This document shows positions 1-9,106 of a stretch of DNA of 64,000 bases, in pieces. The first letter of the stretch is position 1, and every line of letters starts with the position of its first letter. The translations under genes were made by a program, and so were the position numbers. Origin of the DNA: Pedobacter sp. ISL-64 (GTDB taxonomy: Bacteria; Bacteroidota; Bacteroidia; Sphingobacteriales; Sphingobacteriaceae); the NCBI RefSeq assembly GCF_018613605.1, contig NZ_JAGGPU010000001.1, forward strand, positions 186,001 through 250,000, given 5' to 3'. The notes beneath the pieces are model-generated. The model did not search any database and had not been told where the DNA came from. It saw nothing but the letters and a program-made list of their open reading frames with translations.

Positions 1-47
1 AAACCGCAATTTTTGCCGCCGAGGACTTGTCCGATAAGGGACGTTAA
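1..47 (+). CDS. possible 3' end of an unidentified gene (partial)
   Basis: One frame is open from the window edge to a TAA at 45-47 and ends with residues AEDLSDKGR. Fourteen codons are too few to identify a family, and the other frames close nearby, so this may be chance. No terminator is evident after it; the tandem repeat array begins about 80 bp downstream. Confidence 0.25.
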   Translation, partial: TAIFAAEDLSDKGR

Positions 48-129
48 TAATTTTGGGATGATTTAATATTTAAGAATTGCTAGGCAATTTAAAACAAATA
101 TCTTATTAAATAAGGGTTGATGCATTGTT

Positions 130-930
130 TTGCAATCTTAAATTAGGTGCAATTTTTTGAATTATAAAAAGATGTACAATTTTTTATTGGCCACGAAACG
201 TTCCTACGGAACGAAAATTGCAATTTGCATTATTTCTACCTAGGATTTGTTCCTACGGAACAGCTTATGGATTTAGAATAAAGGTGTACCATTTTTTTTT
301 AAAAGATTTTATAATTCACCAGATTGCCCTAATGTCCCATTGGAACATATGCTGGGCATAAAAAAATATGCAATATTTTTTATTGTATTATTTCTACCAG
401 GATTTGTTCCTATGGAACAGCTTATGGATTTATTGACAAAATAATAAGCACTTGGAGTAAATAGAGGTGTGCCATTTTTTTAAAAAGATTTTATAATTCA
501 CCAGATTGCCCTAATGTCCCATTGGGACATATGCTGGGCATAAAAAAATATGCAATATTTTTTATTGTATTATTTCTACCAGGATTTGTTCCTATGGAAC
601 AGCTTATGGATTTATTGACAAAATAATAAGCACTTGGAGTAAATAGAGGTGTGCCATTTTTTTAAAAAAAAATTATAATTCGCCAGGTTGCCCTAATGTT
701 CCGTTGGGACATATGCTGGGCAGAAAAAAATATGCAATATTTTTTATTGTATTATTTCTACCAGGATTTGTTCCTATGGAACAGCTTAATGGATTTATTG
801 ACAAAATAATAAGCACTTAGAGTAAATAGAGGTGCCATTTTTTTAAAAAAAAATTATAATTCGCCAGGTTGCCCTAATGTTCCGTTGGGACATATGCTGG
901 GTAGCAAAAAAATATGCAATATTTTTATGT
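130..930. repeat. 182-bp tandem repeat array with two palindromes per unit
   Basis: Direct copies recur at spacings of 182, 182 and 181 bp, counted from the shared word ATAATTC at 311, 493, 675 and 856. A diverged copy precedes them (about 130-310) and a partial copy ends the array. Each unit has a palindrome of the type ATGTCCCATTGGGACAT and another of the type TTGTTCCTATGGAACAG (for example 248-262), separated by A/T-rich filler. Copies 2-4 are almost identical. No open frame runs through it. The last palindrome (927-944) lies just past the 3' end of the NUDIX gene. Function is unknown. Confidence 0.85.
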
Positions 931-960
931 TCCGTTAGGAACATTTGGTGGTTGTCCGAG

Positions 961-1515
961 CTACAATTCGCCATTCATTATCATCAGCTTTGCTCTTAAA
1001 ATTGCGGCAACGCTTATCGAATCGGTAATCTCTCCATTCGAAACCATTTGATAAGCCTCATTAAAGGGCAATTTTTTTACCACGAGTTGTTCCGTTTCTT
1101 CTGGCATCGCGATACCTTGAATTAAACCAGTAGCAACATAGATTATGCTCAGTTCATCGCTCACAGAGTTAGATAAATGTATTCTTTGGATCTCTTTCCA
1201 GTTTCTGGCGCTCATTCCCGTTTCTTCCAATAATTCCCTTCTGGCGCTTTCTAGCGATGCTTCGTGAAATGGGCCACCACCTTCGGGAATTTCCCAGCTG
1301 TAAGCGTTTAGGGCATACCGATATTGACCAACCAACCAGGTATTGTAATTTTCATCTAGTGGGAGGATTCCGATCGCCAGGTTTTTAAAATGAACCGTAC
1401 CATAAATTCCTTTTCCGCCAGAGGGGTTAATCACCTGATGTTCGGTTAAGCGGATCCAGTTGTTATCGTACTTTACCTCGCTCTCTAGTGTTTTCCAAGG
1501 GTTGATCTCTTCCAT
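961..1515 (-). CDS. NUDIX hydrolase, ADP-ribose pyrophosphatase-like
   Basis: A 184-residue protein with a complete Nudix box: G79, E85 and the REx2EExG core at R93-G100, preceded by the IPEGG-type strand seen in ADP-ribose/ADP-sugar pyrophosphatases (NUDT5/NudF group). Members hydrolyse nucleoside diphosphates linked to another moiety, using Mg2+ held by the glutamates of the box; the length is normal for this subgroup. It starts with ATG at 1515. A near-consensus -7 element (TATCTTG) sits a few bases upstream, so the mRNA leader would be very short. It is transcribed alone on the minus strand, and its 3' end abuts the repeat array. The family is certain; the substrate is inferred. Confidence 0.9.
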   Translation of the reverse strand: MEEINPWKTLESEVKYDNNWIRLTEHQVINPSGGKGIYGTVHFKNLAIGILPLDENYNTWLVGQYRYALNAYSWEIPEGGGPFHEASLESARRELLEETGMSARNWKEIQRIHLSNSVSDELSIIYVATGLIQGIAMPEETEQLVVKKLPFNEAYQMVSNGEITDSISVAAILRAKLMIMNGEL

Positions 1516-1543
1516 GGTGCAAGATAAGCAATATGATTTTATC

Positions 1544-3973
1544 TTACTGTGGTTTTGCAGGAGGCGGCGGTGGTGGAATTTTATTTACAGTAATTTTAGT
1601 GAAACGATAATTTAGGCTAAAAGTAAAATTCTGCGTGTTATTGGTTGAATAGTTCTCCAGCCTGAAATTTTGGCCTTCATTGTAAAAGGTATTGGTTCTG
1701 TTTCCTAAAATATCATTTATTGTTACGCGAAGGTTTAACCGGTTACCCAAAAAGACTTTCCTGGCCGAGAAATTAGAAGTAATGGAACCTTTGCTCCGGC
1801 CTTGTGCATTAGTATTGTTGGCATAATTTAAGTTCGATTCGAAAGCCGTTTTAAGCGGCAACTGCATCGATAGACCAATTGCCCCTCTAAAACTCAAACC
1901 ATCTCGGTTCAGCGAATTGTTTAATTGCGATTTATAATTACTTTGGATCACACTGAAATTTCCATTGGCCGATACCTTATTCGTAGGGCGATAATTCCCG
2001 ATTAAGATAAGCGATAGCGAATTATTGGTGCCGACATTATCGTAAGTGCTTTCAGATCTGGCTGTATTGGAGCCTGGAATTAACGTTACCGTGCGGTAGC
2101 GTTCTATAACTCCTTGACTGGTAGAATAAGAAAGCCGCGGGTTGAATGACCATTTCTGGCCAAAAGCCCCAAAATTAACATCAAACTGGTGGGTGTAAGC
2201 TGGCGATAGATTAGGATTCCCGTAGGAGATATTAAGTGTATCAACATTATTAACCTGTGGGTTCAAGGTATTTTCTCTTGGCCGGTTTACACGGATGCTA
2301 TAGGTAGCACCAATATTGTACCGTTTGCGGTAAAATCGATTTAAAGATAAATTAGGGAAAACGCTCAAATAAGGTTTTACATTATAATTCTGCCCAGTAG
2401 ATAAATCGAAAGCTACATCTGTAAGTTCTGCCCTAACTCCCGTTTTAACACCCCAGCCAACCTTCCGGTAGTTGTAGGAGGCATAGGCAGCAGCTATGTT
2501 TTCATTGTATAAAAACTGGTTCGATAATTTGTTGTTACGTACAAACTGTTGCGTTACAAAATTAAAATTTTCGATTAACAAGTCGTTATCGTTCTTTCTG
2601 TAGTTAAAAGCTAGCCCGGCTTCAATGCGGTCGCGTTTATTGAATATTGGTTTTTCGTAATCTAAAGTTACGTTTAGGCCCCTGTTCCCGGTGTTGTTAT
2701 TATTTTGCTGTAAAGTTGGGGCTGATGTATTGGGTTGAGTATAAGTGGTGCTATAATCCCTAAAATCGATATTCTTGTTGGTATTGAAATTTAATCCTAA
2801 AGATATTTTACCTCCGCTGGTATCGGTCTGAAGATCGTAATCGGCATTAAAAACAAAGTTATTACTATTGCCTTTACCCGTATTATGCTGGTTGCGGAGA
2901 CGGTTTTCTATCCGTTCTTCGCTTAAGTAATGAAGATCGGTTGTAGCATTTGAATTTGAATTATTGAGGTTGTAATTGGTTGATAACCGCAGACTTTGCT
3001 TTGGACTAATGGTCCAATCTAAACCTATTCTAAAATTTCCACCGTTGTTATGGTTCCGGTAAGCCCCATATTGGTCATAATAGAAAGTTGTATCGGGAAA
3101 AAAGTTTTCGCGGAAATTGTGGCTGTCACCTTTCCCAACATTATAACGATAAGCTGCGCTTCCATTTATAGCATAAGATTTTCCGCGGTAAGATGCATTG
3201 GCGTTGGTATTACCGTTGCCCTGCAATCCGCTCGAAACACCTACATTACCGTTAAAGCCAACCTTAAAGCCTTTTTTCATTACAATGTTAATGATGCCTT
3301 CTCCATCTCCGCTATATTTAGATGGTGGATTGGTAAGGACTTCTATCTTATCGATGGCATCAGAAGGTAGCACATTTAGCAGGTCAGCGATGTTAGAGGT
3401 CATATAGTCTGAGGGTTTACCATCAATAAAAACCCTCGTACTTCTTTTTCCTGCAATGGTAGCGTTGCCATCAATATCTACCTGCACCATTGGTACGTTT
3501 TTTAATACATCTGTTGCGGTACTGCCTTCGGCTAATAGTGTTGAGCCAACATTGTAGGTAACACCGTCAGCTCCGAATTCGATAGGTGGTTTTTGGACGG
3601 TAATGGTTACCTCCTGCAAAGAATTTTGTTCAGAGGTTAGCTTTAATGCGCCCAGGTTTTTATCGAAATCTTTTTCTGTAATGGCTATTCCATTTACTTT
3701 TAATGAGGCATAGCCAACAAAACTTACCCTAATGCTATAATTTCCTGTTTTTAGATTTTTAATACTAAAATGGCCATCCTCATCTGTGGCAGATGTAACT
3801 ATGGGCTGTTCAGATCCGTCGATATAAACAGATATTACTGCCGATGGAATAGATAATCCTCCAACTTCTTCAATCACTTTTCCGCTGATTACACCTTTCT
3901 CTACAGCAAGCGCAGCAAAGGCCTTGAGTAAAATCAATAAGGTAAAGCAAAGCTTAGGTAAAAGTTTTTCCAA
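1544..3973 (-). CDS. outer-membrane beta-barrel protein (TonB-receptor-like, PF14905 type)
   Basis: An 809-residue outer-membrane protein. It has a Sec signal peptide (about 1-23, ending ALA), a carboxypeptidase-regulatory-like domain (about 28-112), a plug-like domain (about 120-235, with VFIDGKP and NPPSKYSGDGEG) and a long barrel rich in aromatic/Asn strands. The tail is proline-rich (PPPPPP). The family resembles TonB-dependent receptors but its substrates are mostly unknown. The only start that keeps the signal peptide is TTG at 3973; there is no in-frame ATG before the plug. It is a paralogue of the gene at 4030-6516, which lies upstream on the same strand. A strong terminator-like hairpin (3992-4023) sits only 18 nt before its start, so expression may depend on readthrough. 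Confidence 0.85.
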   Translation of the reverse strand: MEKLLPKLCFTLLILLKAFAALAVEKGVISGKVIEEVGGLSIPSAVISVYIDGSEQPIVTSATDEDGHFSIKNLKTGNYSIRVSFVGYASLKVNGIAITEKDFDKNLGALKLTSEQNSLQEVTITVQKPPIEFGADGVTYNVGSTLLAEGSTATDVLKNVPMVQVDIDGNATIAGKRSTRVFIDGKPSDYMTSNIADLLNVLPSDAIDKIEVLTNPPSKYSGDGEGIINIVMKKGFKVGFNGNVGVSSGLQGNGNTNANASYRGKSYAINGSAAYRYNVGKGDSHNFRENFFPDTTFYYDQYGAYRNHNNGGNFRIGLDWTISPKQSLRLSTNYNLNNSNSNATTDLHYLSEERIENRLRNQHNTGKGNSNNFVFNADYDLQTDTSGGKISLGLNFNTNKNIDFRDYSTTYTQPNTSAPTLQQNNNNTGNRGLNVTLDYEKPIFNKRDRIEAGLAFNYRKNDNDLLIENFNFVTQQFVRNNKLSNQFLYNENIAAAYASYNYRKVGWGVKTGVRAELTDVAFDLSTGQNYNVKPYLSVFPNLSLNRFYRKRYNIGATYSIRVNRPRENTLNPQVNNVDTLNISYGNPNLSPAYTHQFDVNFGAFGQKWSFNPRLSYSTSQGVIERYRTVTLIPGSNTARSESTYDNVGTNNSLSLILIGNYRPTNKVSANGNFSVIQSNYKSQLNNSLNRDGLSFRGAIGLSMQLPLKTAFESNLNYANNTNAQGRSKGSITSNFSARKVFLGNRLNLRVTINDILGNRTNTFYNEGQNFRLENYSTNNTQNFTFSLNYRFTKITVNKIPPPPPPAKPQ

Positions 3974-3991
3974 TATCTGATTAGTTAAAAA

Positions 3992-4023
3992 AAGGTGCTT
4001 AGAAATATTTTTCTAAGCACCTT
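3992..4023 (-). terminator. intrinsic terminator between paralogous receptor genes
   Basis: A perfect 13-bp stem, AAGGTGCTTAGAA at 3992-4004 pairing with 4011-4023 around a 6-nt loop. On the minus strand it is followed by seven T residues. It ends the 4030-6516 unit, yet lies in the leader of the next gene. Confidence 0.8.
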
Positions 4024-4029
4024 CGGTTA

Positions 4030-6516
4030 TTAAAATGATCCCTCATCAGGACGGTTGTCCTGCTGATCGTCTTTCTTCTTTTTAGCTCCCGTAAATGTTG
4101 TTTTTCCAAATCGGTAAGAGAAGGTTAAGTTGCCCATTGTTCCCTGCATTTGTCGTTCAAAATCAACAATAGTTGCCTTATCTTCGGTTGTCATGCTCCA
4201 TCTTCTGGTGTTAAATACATCTCTAACATTGAAACTTAAAGATGCTTTTTTGTTCGGGAAATCGTATTTGGCTCCGCCGTCAATTCCGTACATGGCATTA
4301 CGTTTTCCCTGTGCCATCACTTCCGGTGCTCTGTAATCGCCGCGTACCTGTAGCGATACATTTTTTGCAACAGTTAAGTTTCCAGTTAGGTTGGCATTCC
4401 AGCTAAATCCACTGCTCGATGCAATATCAAATCTCGCATCTCCTGCAAACTTAGCTTGATATAAGTTTACATTAGTGGTAAAATTTAAAGCTTTAATCAG
4501 ATCGAAACGGCCAATTAACTCTAAACCACTATTGATTTGATTCGTTAAATTTTGAGGGGTTGAAGTAATGATCCCATTAACTGGCGTACTTCTTACCCGT
4601 TGAATTACATCATTGGTTTGGCGGAAATACAAACTCGAAGTTAAGGTTACTTTTTTCCAGTATTTACTATATCCCAATTCGAAAGAGTGTACATCCTCTG
4701 GCAATAAATTCGGGTTACCACCTCTATAGTTTAAAGGATCCGAAACATCCAAAAACGGGTTGGTATCCCAGGGACGGGGGCGGTTTACACGGCGTGTATA
4801 ACTCAATTGGAGTTGATTATCGCCCTTTAATTTTTGCGTTAAGAAAACACTTGGATATATCCTTTTGTAGTGGATATTTCCTTCGGCCGTGGTTAATACA
4901 TTACCCGTGTAACCTTCTAAATGCGTATCTAAACGCGCATCTTCTCCTCTTAATCCAATTTGGTAACCAAAATCTTTAATCTGGTTCTGGTAATTGAAAT
5001 AAAGTGCGTGCACCTGATCCTTACTATCGAAACCGTTAATTAACTTATTATTGCTGACATAAATATTCGTATTTGTAGGAATCGAATCTGCGTATTGATC
5101 ATTGTTTCCTAAGCGGATCTGGCTACGGTAACCAACTTCAATTTTACCGGCTTTACCAACAGGTAATGCATAATCAGTCTGGATGTTGTAATTGGTATTG
5201 TTACCGGTATTAAATACGCGCTGTAAACTTAAGGTTTCATCAATCGGCACACCATTTCGGTTAGTGGTGTTGGTGCTGTAAGTTTGGTCGTTGTTGTTTG
5301 TTCCATACGAATAACCAAAGTTGAAGGTTAACTCTTCTTTCGGTTTTTTAAACTTCTGTACGTAATCTAAATTCAGATCATAACTTTTTCCATAACCGTC
5401 ATTATTATTGGTTCTGTTGCTTAATAAAACAGGTGATTGGCTTGCACTTAATTGTCTAATATCAAGCAGCTCGTTCCGCTCATTTTCTCTTGAGTTAAAA
5501 CCGCCCGATAAGCTGATTACGCTTTTTGGTGCCAGATAATAATCTAAACCAGCTTTAGCATTGTGTCCTCTATCAGATGAATTAGAAACGGTATTCTGAT
5601 TTGCGAAAGCTGTTGAACTGGTTGGTGTTTTGTAGGTAATATCCTGGAAACCGCCACCCAAACGGTTGCCATAGCGATAGCCATAGTTTCCGTAAAGGTT
5701 TACTTTGCTATTCTGAAAACTTAAATTAGTGTTGGCATTATAGTTATCGCGGTTACCTGCAGTTAGTGCAACTGAACCGTTAAAGCCAAGTTTCGTATTT
5801 TTCTTCAGCACGATGTTGATGATCCCTGATTGACCTTCTGCATCATATTTAGCCGATGGATTGGTAATTACCTCAACACTTTCGATAGAGCTGGCCGGGA
5901 TCGATTGGAGAATCTGCGCTACATTACCGCCGGCAATTAAAGATGGTTTTCCATCAATTAAAACTTTTACGCCTGTAGAGCCACGTAAACTCACATTGCC
6001 ATCCATATCGGTAGAAACTGAAGGAACATTCTGCAATAAATCGCCTGCTGAGCCCCCTTCGCTTATTACGCTCTGGTCTACAGCAAAAATCTTTTTGTCG
6101 ATCCCCATTTGCATGCCTTGTTTTTGGCCTGTTACGGTAATTTCGCTTAGCATATTACCTTTTGAAGGATTCATTTTAATGTCGCCAAAGTTTAATGTAC
6201 CCGTGGCGGCAGTAATTACCACGTTATCTCTAACCATGGTTTGGTAGCCAACAAAGCTTATTTTAAAGGTAAAAGTTCCGGTTGGGATATCTGCCATTAC
6301 AAATGCACCATTTACATCTGTTTGGGCAATTTTTGCATTTTTGCTTGTTGTTTTATCAATTAAAACAGCGGTAGCAAAGGGAATGGTTTCTTGTGTTTTT
6401 GCGTCTTTAAGTACTCCGGTAATTTTTGCTTTTCCACCTGTTTGCGCGAAAAGACTAAAAGATAAGCTTAAAAGTAAAAGGGTAATCTGTATTGTTCTCG
6501 ATTGTAAAAGTCTCAT
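4030..6516 (-). CDS. outer-membrane beta-barrel protein (TonB-receptor-like, PF14905 type)
   Basis: An 828-residue paralogue of the preceding entry with the same order of parts: signal peptide (about 1-24, ending FAQ), carboxypeptidase-regulatory-like domain (about 30-115), plug-like domain (about 130-240, with VLIDGKPSL and NPSAKYDAEGQSG) and an outer-membrane barrel to the C-terminus. The tail is short, charged and Lys/Asp-rich (KKKKDDQQ). It starts with ATG at 6516. The role is probably uptake or outer-membrane remodelling, but no substrate can be read from the sequence and no SusD-like partner, TonB or sigma/anti-sigma pair adjoins. It is transcribed on the minus strand and ends at a strong hairpin 7 bp downstream. 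Confidence 0.85.
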   Translation of the reverse strand: MRLLQSRTIQITLLLLSLSFSLFAQTGGKAKITGVLKDAKTQETIPFATAVLIDKTTSKNAKIAQTDVNGAFVMADIPTGTFTFKISFVGYQTMVRDNVVITAATGTLNFGDIKMNPSKGNMLSEITVTGQKQGMQMGIDKKIFAVDQSVISEGGSAGDLLQNVPSVSTDMDGNVSLRGSTGVKVLIDGKPSLIAGGNVAQILQSIPASSIESVEVITNPSAKYDAEGQSGIINIVLKKNTKLGFNGSVALTAGNRDNYNANTNLSFQNSKVNLYGNYGYRYGNRLGGGFQDITYKTPTSSTAFANQNTVSNSSDRGHNAKAGLDYYLAPKSVISLSGGFNSRENERNELLDIRQLSASQSPVLLSNRTNNNDGYGKSYDLNLDYVQKFKKPKEELTFNFGYSYGTNNNDQTYSTNTTNRNGVPIDETLSLQRVFNTGNNTNYNIQTDYALPVGKAGKIEVGYRSQIRLGNNDQYADSIPTNTNIYVSNNKLINGFDSKDQVHALYFNYQNQIKDFGYQIGLRGEDARLDTHLEGYTGNVLTTAEGNIHYKRIYPSVFLTQKLKGDNQLQLSYTRRVNRPRPWDTNPFLDVSDPLNYRGGNPNLLPEDVHSFELGYSKYWKKVTLTSSLYFRQTNDVIQRVRSTPVNGIITSTPQNLTNQINSGLELIGRFDLIKALNFTTNVNLYQAKFAGDARFDIASSSGFSWNANLTGNLTVAKNVSLQVRGDYRAPEVMAQGKRNAMYGIDGGAKYDFPNKKASLSFNVRDVFNTRRWSMTTEDKATIVDFERQMQGTMGNLTFSYRFGKTTFTGAKKKKDDQQDNRPDEGSF

Positions 6517-6700
6517 TAAAAAATAAAATTTCGTGTGTTTTTATAAAGGGAGACAAAGTAACGGCAACTAAGTTTAATTAAGGAGCCGTAACTATTTTAT
6601 TACAGCCATTTTATAGTAATATTTTTGTGGGTTAATCGGCAATCAACTGTTCTCAATCAGCAGTCCTCAGTTTTACAAAAACTATAAAAGAATAATACAA

Positions 6701-6728
6701 TTGAACAATTTGCAAAATGTTACTTTTG
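6701..6728 (+). promoter_or_regulatory. promoter of the 2-hydroxyacid dehydrogenase gene
   Basis: TTG at 6701-6703, a 17-nt spacer and TACTTTTG at 6721-6728 match the Bacteroidota consensus exactly. The ATG at 6735 starts only 6 nt after the -7 element, so the transcript should be leaderless or nearly so. This also argues against the ATG at 6717, which precedes the -7 element. Confidence 0.7.
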
Positions 6729-6734
6729 TTTATT

Positions 6735-7661
6735 ATGAATAGGATATTAATTGTTGATGATTTGCACCCTGCATTTAAAGAGCAGGCCATTGCTATGGGT
6801 TACCAGGTTGATGATGAACCACAGATTACCCGCCAACAAACATTAGATAAAATAAAAGATTATACAGGTATTGCGGTAAGAACTAAATTTAGGATAGACG
6901 CCGAAATTTTTGCTGCCGCTCCAAACTTAAAGTTTGTGGCAAGGGCAGGGGCTGGCTTAGATAATATTGATGATAAAATTGCTTTTGAAAGAAATATCGA
7001 ATTGATTAATGCACCTGAAGGCAATTGTGATGCTGTTGGCGAACATGCTACAGGTCTGCTTTTATCGTTGATGAACAACTTCCGCAGGGCCGATATTGAG
7101 ATTAGAAACGGGGTGTGGGATAGAGAAGGTAACCGTGGTTACGAATTGAAAGGCAAAAAGGTGGGGATTATTGGTTATGGCTTTATGGGGCAGAGTTTTG
7201 CGAAGAAACTGGCGGGTTTCGAGGTTGATGTAATGGCCTATGATAAATATAAAACTGGATTTTCTGATGCGTTTGCCCGTGAGGTAAGCATGGAAGAAAT
7301 TGTGAAACACAGCGATGTACTGAGCTTGCATATTCCCGTAACAGCCGAAACCAGACAGATGGTTGATGATGAGTATTTCTTCCATTTTAAAAAGCCCATT
7401 TTCTTTATCAATACCGCGAGGGGCGAAATTGTAAATACGCCAGCAGTGTTGACTGCGATTAAAAGTGGAAAGATTTTAGGTGCCGGATTGGATGTACTGC
7501 AAACAGAAAAATTCCCTGCATTGGGCGAACAGGTTTGGTATGATGAACTAAAAAATAACGAAAAAGTGATTTTAACGCCGCATGTTGGTGGTTGGACATT
7601 CGATTCTTACCGGAAAATTTCGGAGGTTTTGGCTGAGAAGTTAAGGAATCTTAATTTTTAG
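6735..7661 (+). CDS. D-isomer-specific 2-hydroxyacid dehydrogenase (phosphoglycerate dehydrogenase-like)
   Basis: About 308 residues from the preferred start (MNRILIVDD). The NAD-binding domain has GIIGYGFMG, and the catalytic Arg, Glu and His sit in NTARGEIV, LDVLQTE and LTPHVGGW. This is the fold of SerA-type enzymes without the C-terminal ACT or regulatory domains. It would oxidise a D-2-hydroxyacid, or reduce the 2-keto acid, with NAD(H) in the cytoplasm. SerA activity is plausible, but no serine-pathway gene adjoins, so the substrate stays open. The gene stands alone, divergent from the receptor gene at 4030-6516, with a clear promoter just upstream. Confidence 0.85.
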   Translation: MNRILIVDDLHPAFKEQAIAMGYQVDDEPQITRQQTLDKIKDYTGIAVRTKFRIDAEIFAAAPNLKFVARAGAGLDNIDDKIAFERNIELINAPEGNCDAVGEHATGLLLSLMNNFRRADIEIRNGVWDREGNRGYELKGKKVGIIGYGFMGQSFAKKLAGFEVDVMAYDKYKTGFSDAFAREVSMEEIVKHSDVLSLHIPVTAETRQMVDDEYFFHFKKPIFFINTARGEIVNTPAVLTAIKSGKILGAGLDVLQTEKFPALGEQVWYDELKNNEKVILTPHVGGWTFDSYRKISEVLAEKLRNLNF

Positions 7662-8574
7662 TGAATCATAATCCTGACTTAGTTTAATTTGGAACACAGG
7701 GGGCACTGCTAATATTTGAGGTTCTGCCCTGCTTTCCATTACTCCCGACTTAACGTCGGGATTCATTACATTAGGTTCATACAGAGCGGTTGTGACCTTC
7801 AAACCCTAAAATAAACAACTGTTTCTGCCATCTAACCCTGGGTGAAGCATTGCCCTGCAGTTACTTCTGCATTTGTAAAAAACAAGATTGCCCAGTTGCC
7901 CGTTAATTTTGATTATTCCATTCCGGGGAGTCATAGTTTTAGTATATTAGGTTAAACAAAAGGATGATTACTTAATTTAATCGATCTGATTAAAAATCCT
8001 TAAACCCCACCTTTACGCCACATTTACCCCACGTTCAAGCCACCTTCCGGCCAGGCTTGGCTATTCCTTGCTGTACACCTACTTGCCTACTGCTTCGAAC
8101 CCCCTTCGGTAGGAGTGAGACTTCGTTACAGGTGGGCTATTCATGAAGTTTGCATTACTTTCGATTATCAGGTTAAGAATAGCTAAGTAAAAGGTAAAGA
8201 AAAACATAGCTTAGGGTTATTTTGGACCACAGCTGTGTCGGTATTGAGGTATGGGAAATGGTGGGGGAAGGCAAAATACAAAAAGCACGAATATATTAGC
8301 CGCCTATGGCTTAAGGTTCCCGCCTGCGCGAGATCCGATAGCTATCGGATGACGACCCAGCGTGCCCCTCATAGTTTCAAAGTAATCAATCTACGGATGC
8401 CTGTCTCTGCACCATACTATCTGCATCCTACTATCCGGCCTAGCAGATTTTCGCAGGAAAAAGCACGGAAATCTGTGCACTCCCCCATGAGATTTTAAAA
8501 TCATATAGGTCTAAAAAATAGATAAACTCAATTTTATTTTCTTAAATTGGCTATACAATCTAACCAATTTTATC
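7662..8574. other. 900-bp gene-poor gap with palindromes
   Basis: No convincing gene is seen. It holds a hairpin of CCCGAC/GTCGGG at 7744-7760 and, near 8305-8350, a dispersed-repeat remnant with the perfect palindrome ATCCGATAGCTATCGGAT. An 87-codon open frame at 8235-8498 runs through that repeat, has no family resemblance and is judged spurious. The rest has no recognised RNA or insertion sequence. Confidence 0.6.
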
Positions 8575-9051
8575 ATGCCGAAAGATCATTTATATTCAAC
8601 TACAGTTACTTGGACGGGCAATAAAGGCTCAGGTACAATGGATTACCGTTCGTACGATCGCGATTATGTAATTTCAGTAAAAGGCAAAGCCGATATTTCA
8701 GGATCATCTGATTCTGCTTTTTTGGGCGATAAATCTAAATATAACCCAGAAGATCTGTTATTGGCCTCAATATCCAGCTGTCATATGCTCTGGTATTTAC
8801 ACTTATGTTCTAAAAATGAGATCGTGGTAATCGACTATAAAGATGAGGCAGTAGGTACAATGGAAGAATCGGCTGATGGCAGTGGTCGTTTTAGAGAGGT
8901 TACCCTTCATCCCCAGGTTTTAATAGCCGATAAGGCACATTACGAACTTGCAGCTTCGCTGCATCATGAGGCAAATAAAATGTGTTTTATTGCCAATTCA
9001 TTAAATTTTCCGGTTAAACACGAACCTACTTGTAAAGCAGAAAACGGTTAA
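8575..9051 (+). CDS. OsmC/Ohr family peroxide-reductase-like protein
   Basis: A 158-residue OsmC-fold protein. The two conserved cysteines are C69 (in SISSCHMLW) and C137 (in NKMCFIA), the pair that reduces organic hydroperoxides in OsmC/Ohr enzymes. The segment NPEDLLLASISSCH is the family signature, and the length is typical. It probably detoxifies hydroperoxides in the cytoplasm with a thiol donor. A third cysteine (C78) is close to the first. The gene is single on the plus strand and converges on the M1 peptidase; the shared hairpin at 9055-9092 probably ends both. No Ohr-type regulator adjoins. Confidence 0.85.
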   Translation: MPKDHLYSTTVTWTGNKGSGTMDYRSYDRDYVISVKGKADISGSSDSAFLGDKSKYNPEDLLLASISSCHMLWYLHLCSKNEIVVIDYKDEAVGTMEESADGSGRFREVTLHPQVLIADKAHYELAASLHHEANKMCFIANSLNFPVKHEPTCKAENG

Positions 9052-9054
9052 CAG

Positions 9055-9092
9055 TTTTCAGTTGGTAGTCATATCGAACTGCCAACTGAAAA
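9055..9092. terminator. bidirectional terminator between convergent genes
   Basis: TTTTCAGTTGGTAGT at 9055-9069 pairs with 9078-9092 (15 bp, one G-T type mismatch) around an 8-nt loop. It sits between the stop codons of the OsmC and M1 peptidase genes. The outer bases are T- and A-rich, giving tails in both directions. Confidence 0.65.
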
Positions 9093-9106
9093 TTGCAAAC
9101 TGTCAA

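Noticed and set aside
130..930. CRISPR array
   Set aside because: The units are 182 bp, contiguous and near-identical, without unique spacers; there are no cas genes.
3050..3407. Plus-strand open frames inside receptor genes
   Set aside because: They are shadows of the long minus-strand genes, which have clear domain structure.
8235..8498. 87-codon open frame
   Set aside because: It runs through a dispersed repeat with a perfect palindrome, has odd composition and no family resemblance.
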